Source: Sphingorhabdus lacus (GTDB lineage: Bacteria > Pseudomonadota > Alphaproteobacteria > Sphingomonadales > Sphingomonadaceae). From it: a DNA stretch of 64,000 nt. The notes beneath the pieces are model-generated. The model made no database searches and had not been told where the DNA came from. It worked only from the letters and a program-made list of their open reading frames with translations. Positions within the stretch are counted from its first letter, which is position 1. Each line of letters starts with the position of its first letter. The position numbers and the translations under genes are program-made. The stretch is from positions 1,116,001-1,180,000 of the forward strand of contig NZ_CP035733.1 in NCBI RefSeq assembly GCF_009768975.1, given 5' to 3'. Below are positions 26,902 to 33,486 of the stretch, piece by piece.

Positions 26902-27937
26902 AGCTCAACAGATCATGTTTCTTTAGCGTGTGCCTTAGCTGGTCATAGCTGAGGTTGAGCGCCTTTGCGGTCTGGCGCTGATTATAGCGGCATTTGGCCA
27001 GCGCCTGTTCCAGCACCGCCTTTTCATATTTCTCGGTCGCCTCGCGAAAGTCGGAGACGTCCACCATCTGACTCAAATCGGTCGAATAGCGCGGCTCGGC
27101 GGTTTCGTTGTCCTTGCTCGTCGGCGCGTTGGTCGGTGCGGCTGCGGCAATGCCGGTACGCCACGGGCTGTCGAACGGGTCGAACTGGATATAGTCCACC
27201 GGCTGGCTCGGGTCCGCCCAACGGTAGACCGCGCGTTCGACGACATTGCGCAGCTCGCGCACATTGCCCGGCCACAGATGGTTTTCCATCGCCCGCCGTG
27301 CCAGCTCGCCAAAGCCGGGCCAGCCATCCCAGCCCAGTTCCGCCGCCATACGCCGTCCGAAATAATCGGACAGCACCTCGACATCGCCCTCCCGCACCCG
27401 CAGCGGGGGTAAGGTCACGACTTCGAAGCAGAGCCGGTCCAAAAGGTCAGCGCGGAATTTTCCGGCCTCGACCATATTGGGCAGATGTTCGTTGGTCGCC
27501 GCAACGATGCGCACATCGACGCGGACGGGACGCGAGGATCCGATGCGGGTCACCTCGCCATATTCCACCGCGCGCAGCAACCGTTCCTGTGCACCCATGC
27601 TAAGCGTGCCCAGCTCGTCGAGGAATAGCGTCCCGCCATCCGCCTCTTCAAAGCGTCCCTCGCGAGAGCGCGTGGCACCCGTAAAGGCGCCTGCCTCATG
27701 CCCGAACAATTCCGCTTCGATCAGGGTCTCGGGCAGGGCAGCGCAGTTCATCGTCACCAGCGGCCCGTCCCAGCGGGAGCTGAGGCGGTGTAGACGCTCG
27801 GCGATCAATTCCTTACCCGTCCCCCGTTCGCCAACCACCAGCACAGGCCGGTTCAGCGGCGCAGCGCGGCTGGCACGCTCCACCGCGTCCAGAAAGGCGG
27901 ACGATTGCCCGATAAATTGATGGCTATCACGCTCCAT
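26900..27937 (-). CDS. pspF: Phage-shock operon activator PspF
   Basis: This 345-aa sigma-54 enhancer-binding protein has an AAA+ domain but no N-terminal sensor domain, as in PspF. Walker A is GERGTGKE (36-43), the sigma-54-contacting loop GAFTGA is 83-88, and Walker B ends in DE (107-108). The C-terminus is a Fis-type helix-turn-helix (about 315-340, NQRQTAKALNLSYDQL). In E. coli PspA inhibits it until envelope stress. The ATG at 27937 gives the expected N-terminus; a TTG frame extends 12 codons further. It is divergent from the psp operon. Confidence 0.94.
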   Translation of the reverse strand: MERDSHQFIGQSSAFLDAVERASRAAPLNRPVLVVGERGTGKELIAERLHRLSSRWDGPLVTMNCAALPETLIEAELFGHEAGAFTGATRSREGRFEEADGGTLFLDELGTLSMGAQERLLRAVEYGEVTRIGSSRPVRVDVRIVAATNEHLPNMVEAGKFRADLLDRLCFEVVTLPPLRVREGDVEVLSDYFGRRMAAELGWDGWPGFGELARRAMENHLWPGNVRELRNVVERAVYRWADPSQPVDYIQFDPFDSPWRTGIAAAAPTNAPTSKDNETAEPRYSTDLSQMVDVSDFREATEKYEKAVLEQALAKCRYNQRQTAKALNLSYDQLRHTLKKHDLLS

Positions 27938-28037
27938 TTTTAAAGATTGGCATATTTCACCACCTAATAGCAATATTTACTAGTCGATATGGGCGATAAA
28001 TATGAAAAACTGGCTAATTTCCGCGAAAAACTGAAAT

Positions 28038-28053
28038 TGGCACGCTCCCTGCA
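28038..28053 (+). promoter_or_regulatory. Sigma-54 promoter of the psp operon
   Basis: TGGCAC (28038-28043) and CTGCA (28049-28053) give the obligatory GG-N10-GC spacing (28039-28040 and 28051-28052), matching the -24/-12 consensus. It lies 54 bp before the first psp-region ORF and points away from pspF. The AT-rich stretch 27940-28030 in front is where PspF and IHF sites would be expected. Confidence 0.85.
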
Positions 28054-28106
28054 ATACTGTTTGCAAGCCGGCAAAAGCAGGCAAAGCAAACAAAGGGAAG
28101 ACCAAA

Positions 28107-28295
28107 ATGAACACCGAACACAAAGCACAGGAAAGCTTCAAAGAAAGCGAAAGCCGTCTCTGGGTGGCCGTGGCCTTGTCCATGTCCATGATCTTCACCA
28201 GCTATGCGATTTCGGTGTTCAATCACCAGGAAGATAACCAGGTCAATGCATACACCCACTCCCAACGGCCTATCGTCGTCAGCTATCTTGCCTGA
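28107..28295 (+). CDS. 62-aa single-span membrane peptide, first gene behind the psp promoter
   Basis: This 62-aa protein has a charged N-terminus (residues 1-16), one hydrophobic span (about 18-40) and a short tail. A GGGAAG site precedes its ATG. It is not a canonical Psp protein; no family was recognised. Being the first ORF behind the sigma-54 promoter, it should be strongly induced by the same stress as pspA. A terminator-like hairpin separates it from pspA. Confidence 0.7.
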   Translation: MNTEHKAQESFKESESRLWVAVALSMSMIFTSYAISVFNHQEDNQVNAYTHSQRPIVVSYLA

Positions 28296-28307
28296 CTTCG
28301 TGAGCCC

Positions 28308-28355
28308 GCGACCGGGGTCCCCCAGCTCCCCCCTAGCCCCGGTCGCCCCAATTTT
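28308..28355 (+). terminator. Terminator-like hairpin between the first psp ORF and pspA
   Basis: GCGACCGGGG (28308-28317) pairs perfectly with CCCCGGTCGC (28337-28346), with a 19-nt C-rich loop, followed by CCCAATTTTT. It starts 12 bp after the stop of the 62-aa ORF and ends about 40 bp before pspA. It could be a partial terminator (attenuator), an mRNA-stabilising element or a processing site. Confidence 0.6.
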
Positions 28356-28395
28356 TGAAGACACGTACAGAACAAGTCATAACCGGAGTTACCCT

Positions 28396-29079
28396 ATGGG
28401 CATTTTTTCACGAACCCGCGACATCATCGCCGCCAATGTCACCGACTTGCTCGACAAGTCGCAAGACCCGGCAAAGATGATCCGTATGATCATCCTCGAG
28501 ATGGAAGAAACCCTTGTCGAAGTCCGCGCCTCTGCCGCGCGCACGATCGCCGACCAGAAAGAACTGCGTCGCCATATCGACAAGCTGAACACCCTTGAGG
28601 CGGATTGGACGGACAAGGCGCATCTGGCGCTGTCGAAGGGTCGTGAAGACCTCGCCAAGGCGGCTTTGCTCGAAAAGCGCAAGGCCACCGACATGAAGGA
28701 CCAGCTGACCGCTGAAGTCGATGTTCTCAACGATGCCCTGAAAGCATCGGAGCAGGATATTCACAAGCTTCAGAAAAAGCTTGCCGATGCCCGCAGCCGC
28801 CAGAACGCGCTGATGACCCGCCTCGAAAGTGCGGAAAATCAGGTCAAGCTGCGCACCATGTACAATGGTGACAAGGTCCGCGAAGCCTTTTCCCGCTTTG
28901 ACGTGCTGGAGCGCCGGGTTGACGAAGCCCAAGGCTATGCAGACTCACTGGCTATCGGCAGCGACGCCCCACGCACTCTTGGTGACGAAATCGCCGCCCT
29001 CGAATCCTTCGATGTCGTCGATGCCGAACTGGAGGCGATGAAAAAAGCCATGAAGCAAGACGCGAAGAAGGAGGGTTGA
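28396..29079 (+). CDS. pspA: Phage shock protein A
   Basis: This 227-aa peripheral membrane protein of the PspA/IM30 (ESCRT-III-like) family coats damaged inner membrane and restrains PspF. MGIFSRTRDIIAANVTDLLDKSQDPAKMI is the typical amphipathic N-terminus, followed by a long coiled coil (about 25-190) with YNGDKVREAFSRFDVLERRVDEAQGYA. The upstream in-frame extension back to 28204 runs through the hairpin and is not translated. Confidence 0.96.
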   Translation: MGIFSRTRDIIAANVTDLLDKSQDPAKMIRMIILEMEETLVEVRASAARTIADQKELRRHIDKLNTLEADWTDKAHLALSKGREDLAKAALLEKRKATDMKDQLTAEVDVLNDALKASEQDIHKLQKKLADARSRQNALMTRLESAENQVKLRTMYNGDKVREAFSRFDVLERRVDEAQGYADSLAIGSDAPRTLGDEIAALESFDVVDAELEAMKKAMKQDAKKEG

Positions 29080-29083
29080 GATT

Positions 29084-29374
29084 ATGGACGGTGAAGTCAT
29101 CATGGTGCCGATTGTTGTTGGCATCCTCTTTCTCGGCCTCCCATGGCTCATCCTGCATCACGTCACGAAATGGAAAACGGCTGCGACGCTGACCAATGAT
29201 GACGAACGGCTTTTGGGCGAAATGTACGAACTCGCCCGCCGCCTGGAAGATCGCATGGATACGGTGGAACGTCTTGTTGGGCAGGAAAACCCCAATTTCA
29301 CACCGCGCCGCATCGACCATGAAGCAGAAGATTATACCGCAGAAAATATCCGCCGGCTGGAAAGGAACCGTTGA
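29084..29374 (+). CDS. pspB: Phage shock protein B
   Basis: This 96-aa inner-membrane protein has one N-terminal span (about 6-25) and a coiled coil ending LARRLEDRMDTVERLVGQENPNF, matching the E. coli PspB pattern of a RxRxxxLExIL core followed by a PNW/PNF-type motif. PspB and PspC signal envelope stress and bind PspA. The C-terminal extension (about 75-96) is longer than in E. coli. It starts 4 bp after pspA, behind an AAGGAGG site. Confidence 0.92.
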   Translation: MDGEVIMVPIVVGILFLGLPWLILHHVTKWKTAATLTNDDERLLGEMYELARRLEDRMDTVERLVGQENPNFTPRRIDHEAEDYTAENIRRLERNR

Positions 29375-29375
29375 G

Positions 29376-29756
29376 ATGAGCAGCAAACACACACAATTCT
29401 ATCTCGACAAGCAAAATGCCAAATGGAAAGGCGTGTGCGCGGGGATTTCCGACTATACCGGTGTGGATGTTCTCTGGGTCCGTCTCGGCGCAGTCATCCT
29501 GACACTGGCGGGCGGTTTCCCCTGGACGTTGGTCGCCTATTTCGGCGCCGCGTGGTTCGCCAACAAAAAGCCGATCCACCTTTATGTCGACAATGACGAC
29601 CAGAAATTCTGGCAAGGCGTCCGGCAATCCCCTGCCCGCACAACGCGCGACATTCGCTCGCGCTTCCGGGAAATCGACAACCGCCTTGCCGATGTCGAAC
29701 TCTATTATGTCAGCAACAACAAGCAGCTGGCCGACGAAATCGAAAGCCTGCGCTAA
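29376..29756 (+). CDS. pspC: Phage shock protein C
   Basis: This 126-aa protein has the PspC domain (about 9-70: KWKGVCAGISDYTGVDVLWVRL, then the span AVILTLAGGFPWTLVAYFGAAWF) and a C-terminal coiled coil that ends EIDNRLADVELYYVSNNKQLADEIESLR. That ending resembles the endings of the small proteins that follow, suggesting they interact through this segment. The start at 29376 is 1 bp after the pspB stop. Confidence 0.93.
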   Translation: MSSKHTQFYLDKQNAKWKGVCAGISDYTGVDVLWVRLGAVILTLAGGFPWTLVAYFGAAWFANKKPIHLYVDNDDQKFWQGVRQSPARTTRDIRSRFREIDNRLADVELYYVSNNKQLADEIESLR

Positions 29757-29781
29757 GCGCGGTTATTGGGAGGGATAGATA

Positions 29782-30054
29782 ATGGAAGCCGATGCATTTT
29801 TTCTGACAACATTCTTTGGAATGGGGATCGGAACCATCTGCACATTGACAATACAGTGGTACGGACGACGCAAGGTTAAAGCAGCCCTCAAGTCGGAAGG
29901 CATCACGCCGAGCCGCCAAACCGAGTTGTTGAGCAACGAGAATGAGGTGATGCGCGGCCAGATGCTAAGGCTCGAAGAACGCCTTTCGGTGATGGAACGC
30001 ATCACGACAGATAGCCATATGAGCTTAAATCAAGAGCTTGAACGCCTGCGTTAA
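29782..30054 (+). CDS. PspB-like small membrane coiled-coil protein 1
   Basis: This 90-aa protein has one span (about 6-26) followed by a basic stretch (YGRRKVKAALK) and a coiled coil, LLSNENEVMRGQMLRLEERLSVMERITTD...LNQELERLR. The core aligns by eye with the PspB coiled coil (LEDRMDTVERLV) and with the following proteins. No function is known. It sits 25 bp after pspC, preceded by a GGGAGGG site. Confidence 0.75.
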   Translation: MEADAFFLTTFFGMGIGTICTLTIQWYGRRKVKAALKSEGITPSRQTELLSNENEVMRGQMLRLEERLSVMERITTDSHMSLNQELERLR

Positions 30055-30078
30055 GCAGCGCGCAAAGGAGGAAATACC

Positions 30079-30237
30079 ATGTTCACTTTGATCGTCCTCG
30101 GCCTGATTGCCTGGTTTGCTTACCGGCACTTCGCCAAGAAAAAACGGGATGCCGACCAACGCAACTGGCGGGTCGAGTATCGCAATTCGGACATTAAACC
30201 GGTGACCCGCCGTTTACCCTGGAAGGACATAGCATGA
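30079..30237 (+). CDS. 52-aa membrane peptide inside the psp array
   Basis: This short ORF begins at ATG 30079 behind a near-perfect AAAGGAGG site. It reads MFTLIVLGLIAWFAYRHFAK and continues with a basic tail ending in PVTRRLPWKDIA. One span (about 2-15) is followed by a KKKR anchor; there is no coiled-coil motif like that of its neighbours. Its stop overlaps the next ATG (ATGA), supporting real translation. It is short enough to be missed by most gene finders. Confidence 0.7.
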   Translation: MFTLIVLGLIAWFAYRHFAKKKRDADQRNWRVEYRNSDIKPVTRRLPWKDIA

Positions 30238-30524
30238 GTTTTGGAGGCCCATCTTTCATCGTCGCGATCGTCATGATCTGCACCGCCGGATGGATTATCA
30301 ACAACTGGATCCGGGCACGCCACGGCTACCCACTTGAAAATGAGTGGGGTGGAATGACACCGAAGGTCGATGTCGATGCCGAACGCAAAATTACCCTGCT
30401 GAGCAACGAAAATGAATCGCTGAACGGCAAGGTCGGCAATCTGGAAGAGCGCATTGCGGTTCTGGAACGCATCGTCACCGACAAGGCGGGACGCCTGTCG
30501 GAAGAAATCGAGAAACTACGCTAA
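30234..30524 (+). CDS. PspB-like small membrane coiled-coil protein 2
   Basis: This 96-aa protein has one span (about 7-23), a linker with HGYPLENEWGG, and the coiled coil ITLLSNENESLNGKVGNLEERIAVLERIVTD...LSEEIEKLR. It shares the YPL-(x)3-W-G linker with protein 3 (NGYPLDGAWGQ), so these two look like the closest paralogues. It is coupled to the 52-aa peptide by a 4-bp overlap. Confidence 0.75.
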   Translation: MSFGGPSFIVAIVMICTAGWIINNWIRARHGYPLENEWGGMTPKVDVDAERKITLLSNENESLNGKVGNLEERIAVLERIVTDKAGRLSEEIEKLR

Positions 30525-30545
30525 ACGCGAAGGGAGGGAATAATC

Positions 30546-30875
30546 ATGGCTGATCCTACTTTAGTCGAAGGCTTAATGAAGCTCGCAATGCCAATCACGC
30601 TCATCACCGTAGTCGGTGTGGCAGGATGGGTCGCGACCACATGGTTGCGCATCAAAAACGGTTATCCGCTGGATGGAGCCTGGGGTCAGGCAGTCTATCC
30701 GAAAAATGACCAGGAAGCGATCGAACGGGTTCGCCTGCTGAGCCAGGAAAATGCCCAACTGCGCGCAGAGCTAGGTTCAGTCAAAGACCGGCTCGCCAAT
30801 ATCGAGAAGATCGTTGTTGACGATAGCCACAGGCTGACCGCGGAAATCGACGCACTTCGCGGCCCGTCAAATTAG
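30546..30875 (+). CDS. PspB-like small membrane coiled-coil protein 3
   Basis: This 109-aa protein has a span at about 14-33, the linker NGYPLDGAWGQAVYPKND shared with protein 2, and a coiled coil VRLLSQENAQLRAELGSVKDRLANIEKIVVDDSHRLTAEIDALR. It is the longest of the array. A GGGAGGG site precedes it by a few nucleotides. No enzymatic motif is seen. Confidence 0.75.
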   Translation: MADPTLVEGLMKLAMPITLITVVGVAGWVATTWLRIKNGYPLDGAWGQAVYPKNDQEAIERVRLLSQENAQLRAELGSVKDRLANIEKIVVDDSHRLTAEIDALRGPSN

Positions 30876-30887
30876 GAGGCAGGATTG

Positions 30888-31178
30888 ATGGACATCAACC
30901 CTCTCCTGATACCCATTCTTGGAATATCCTGCGGGCTACTCGCGATATTTGGTGGAGTTTTTGTGAAGCCCTGGTTCAAGCTGAAGGAGCAGCGCATGGC
31001 CGTGGAAGCCGAAATGATCGCCGAAAAGGCAGCCCAATATGCAAGCAAGCAAGCCGTGTTGGAAGAACGGGTTGCTGTGCTCGAACGGATCATTACCGAC
31101 AGCGGGTACGAAGTCGCCCACGCGATAGAAAGTCTCCGTGAACCCCCCGTTTCACGGATCGAAAAAGAGGAAGTGTAA
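30888..31178 (+). CDS. PspB-like small membrane coiled-coil protein 4
   Basis: This 96-aa protein has a span at about 5-27, a helical linker rich in Ala, Glu and Lys, and the core VLEERVAVLERIITDSGYEVAHAIESLR with a short charged tail. The ATG at 30888 is chosen over the TTG one codon earlier because AGGAGG (30874-30879) is 8 nt from it. Confidence 0.75.
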   Translation: MDINPLLIPILGISCGLLAIFGGVFVKPWFKLKEQRMAVEAEMIAEKAAQYASKQAVLEERVAVLERIITDSGYEVAHAIESLREPPVSRIEKEEV

Positions 31179-31180
31179 CG

Positions 31181-31438
31181 ATGTTCGATGAATTGTGGAT
31201 TTTAATACCGCTTGCACCGTTCATTCTTGGTGGTTTCGCTATTTGGTCGAAACACAAACAAAAAGAGATGGAGATGGGCGGCAGTCAACAACGAATGCTG
31301 GATGATCCAGACGCCAATCACATGCGGGAGGAGATCCGCACGCTGAAGGATCGCATTCAGGTTCTTGAACGGATCGCGACCGACAATAACAGCGCCACAG
31401 ATCTCAACCGTCAGATAGAGGAATTGCGTAACCGCTAA
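31181..31438 (+). CDS. PspB-like small membrane coiled-coil protein 5
   Basis: This 85-aa protein has a span at about 4-21, a basic segment (SKHKQKEMEMGG) and the core EEIRTLKDRIQVLERIATDNNSATDLNRQIEELRNR. Of the array it is the most like classical PspB, whose E. coli form carries RERIQALESILD at this place. It starts 2 bp after the previous stop. Confidence 0.77.
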   Translation: MFDELWILIPLAPFILGGFAIWSKHKQKEMEMGGSQQRMLDDPDANHMREEIRTLKDRIQVLERIATDNNSATDLNRQIEELRNR

Positions 31439-31472
31439 GGCGGACGCGAAGAAGGAAGGAAAGGAAGGAACC

Positions 31473-31715
31473 ATGCCACAGGATCCTAATTTCTATATCA
31501 TCGTAGGTGCCTTTGCCGTCCTGTGCGTCGGTATTGTCTCCACGCTGAGTTTGCGCGGCTGGCGCGACTGGATTGCGCTAAAGCATGCCGAACTCGACCT
31601 TGCGCGGCAGGGCAGCGATGCTCCGGTGCCGTCGGCTACCTCACGGATCGAAGTCGCCGATTTGAAAGAACGTGTGAAAAAGCTGGAAGCTATTGCGGCA
31701 GGGATTGATATCTGA
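31473..31715 (+). CDS. PspB-like small membrane coiled-coil protein 6
   Basis: This 80-aa protein has a span at about 7-26, a helix (WRDWIALKHAELDLARQG) and a shortened core, RIEVADLKERVKKLEAIAAGID, without the EIExLR ending of its relatives. A ladder of AAGGAAGG repeats (31450-31470) precedes its start. It is the last of the array. Confidence 0.72.
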   Translation: MPQDPNFYIIVGAFAVLCVGIVSTLSLRGWRDWIALKHAELDLARQGSDAPVPSATSRIEVADLKERVKKLEAIAAGIDI

Positions 31716-31742
31716 GCCCTGCCGCCATAAGCGGGGCGCGAC

Positions 31743-32147
31743 ATGAGCGCTCTGAACGACATTTTTGAAGAATATGATTTTCTGGACGCAGACGACCGTT
31801 ACCGTTTGCTGATCGACCTTGGCAAAGAATTGCCCGCAATGCCCGACGCGCTTAAAACCGATGCGACGTTGGTGCGCGGATGTTCGGCGAGCGTGTGGGT
31901 TTATCCGGTTACCGATGCGGACAAATTATCGTTTCTCGCTGACAGTAACGCCGCAATCACCAAAGGCATTATCGCGCTCGTGCTGAAAACCGTCGAAGGC
32001 AAGTCCGCCGGCGAAATCGGCAAGACAGATATCGAGGGCGCCCTCGCCCCGTTCGACCTCAAAAACCAGCTGAGTTCGAACAGGACGCAGGGCATCCCCA
32101 ATATGATCGCGCTAATCCGCGAAACCGCCGCGCGCTACGCCGGCTGA
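31743..32147 (+). CDS. sufE: SufE-family sulfur acceptor
   Basis: This 134-aa protein accepts persulfide sulfur from the cysteine desulfurase SufS for Fe-S cluster assembly. The acceptor cysteine is about residue 47 in VRGCSASVWV, and the C-terminal NQLSSNRTQGIPNMIALIRE is the family signature. No other suf gene is in the window. It begins 27 bp after the last psp-array gene and may belong to that transcript. Its last 13 bp overlap the convergent PepSY gene. Confidence 0.93.
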   Translation: MSALNDIFEEYDFLDADDRYRLLIDLGKELPAMPDALKTDATLVRGCSASVWVYPVTDADKLSFLADSNAAITKGIIALVLKTVEGKSAGEIGKTDIEGALAPFDLKNQLSSNRTQGIPNMIALIRETAARYAG

Positions 32148-33475
32148 GCCGACCGCACGCCGAGCCATTGCGCCAGCGATGGAAGGCGCGGCAACAGCAA
32201 GCGGTCAAACAACCAGAGTAGCAGCAATGAAGCCGCCAGCAACGGCAGCAGCACCGCCAACACGACCAGGATTATGGCCGCACCCCGCATCTTGTGCGTT
32301 GCCGACGGCATTGGCGGGGCACCCAGGGAAGCCGCAGGCTTGCGCCTCCGCCACATCAGGAAACCCGTTACCGTCAGGGTGATTAGCGCAACTGCGGTCA
32401 GCACACCCACCAGCTGGTTGATCCATCCGAACAGCTGACCTTCATGCCAGGCAATGCCATAATTCACGGCACGGTCGATGACATGTTTGTCGGCGAACCC
32501 TGTGCGCGACATTTCCGCACCAGTTGCCATATCGAACGTAATGGTCCGGTTAAGCGGCCGGTTCTGCGCCTCCGACTTCACCGTCCATGCCATGGCCGCG
32601 GGCGGACCAAAACGTTCGGGTGCACCTGGTGGCTTGACCCAGACCGGATGCGGCAGCTTTTCGGCTTCGGCCTTGCGGACCATATCCCCAAGCGCCACCA
32701 ACGGCACACCGGCGGCTTGCATCTTCATCATGGCTTCATGGTCATGTTCGGCATGGGGCGCTGCGGCTCCGGTTTTCCAATCTTGCGCCCCTTGCACCAG
32801 TCCCAGTTCGGTGCGCGCCAAACGGAATGCGTCGCCCCAGACGCTCGCCCAAGGCAAACCCGTGGTCAGCAACACAAGTGCTAGCCCTGATACCCAGAAT
32901 CCTGTGACGGCATGCAGATCGCGCAAGAACGCGCGTTGCCCGCGCTGTAGCCGGGGCCAGACCACACCGGCCAGCCCCTGCCCGCGCGGCCACCACATAT
33001 AGAGGCCTGTGATGATCATCACGATCGCCCAGCACGCTGCCAGCTCCACAATCCAGTCGCCGACCTTACCCAGAAATAGCGAGCCGTGGATACGCGATAC
33101 CGTGGCGGAAATGCGGCTTTCCGGATCGACACTGCCGAGAACTTTGCCCTGCGGCGACACATAGACATCGCGCATCGACCGACCGTCGGCGAGGCCGATA
33201 TGGATCACCGCGGCATCGCCTGCCCTTTCGGGCAAGCGATAACCGTGGAATTGCGCATCAGGATTTGCCGCCATGACGGCCCCCAGTTGCGCGTTAGGCG
33301 ACACCGCTTGGTCGGTTAGCAGGCCGGAAAAGGCCCGCTCCTCCCATCGATCCAGTTGCGGCTTGAACAAATAGATCGCACCCGTCGTCGCCAGCAGCAG
33401 CACGAGCGGCATCACGAACAGCGAGGCATAAAAATGCCAGCGCCAGATCGTGCGGTAAAAGGATGTCGCTTCCAT
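32135..33475 (-). CDS. PepSY-associated transmembrane protein (PiuB-like)
   Basis: This 446-aa inner-membrane protein has four main spans (about 15-35, 142-162, 190-212, 350-375) plus a hydrophobic end (about 395-425), with FYRTIWRWHFYASLFVMPLVLLLATTGAIYLFKP at the N-terminus and later HGSLFLGKVGDWIVELAACWAI. These are traits of the PepSY_TM family, often encoded with siderophore receptors and thought to reduce or release iron. It follows the TonB receptor by 11 bp. Confidence 0.88.
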   Translation of the reverse strand: MEATSFYRTIWRWHFYASLFVMPLVLLLATTGAIYLFKPQLDRWEERAFSGLLTDQAVSPNAQLGAVMAANPDAQFHGYRLPERAGDAAVIHIGLADGRSMRDVYVSPQGKVLGSVDPESRISATVSRIHGSLFLGKVGDWIVELAACWAIVMIITGLYMWWPRGQGLAGVVWPRLQRGQRAFLRDLHAVTGFWVSGLALVLLTTGLPWASVWGDAFRLARTELGLVQGAQDWKTGAAAPHAEHDHEAMMKMQAAGVPLVALGDMVRKAEAEKLPHPVWVKPPGAPERFGPPAAMAWTVKSEAQNRPLNRTITFDMATGAEMSRTGFADKHVIDRAVNYGIAWHEGQLFGWINQLVGVLTAVALITLTVTGFLMWRRRKPAASLGAPPMPSATHKMRGAAIILVVLAVLLPLLAASLLLLWLFDRLLLPRLPSLAQWLGVRSAQPA

Positions 33476-33486
33476 AATGCCCTCCC

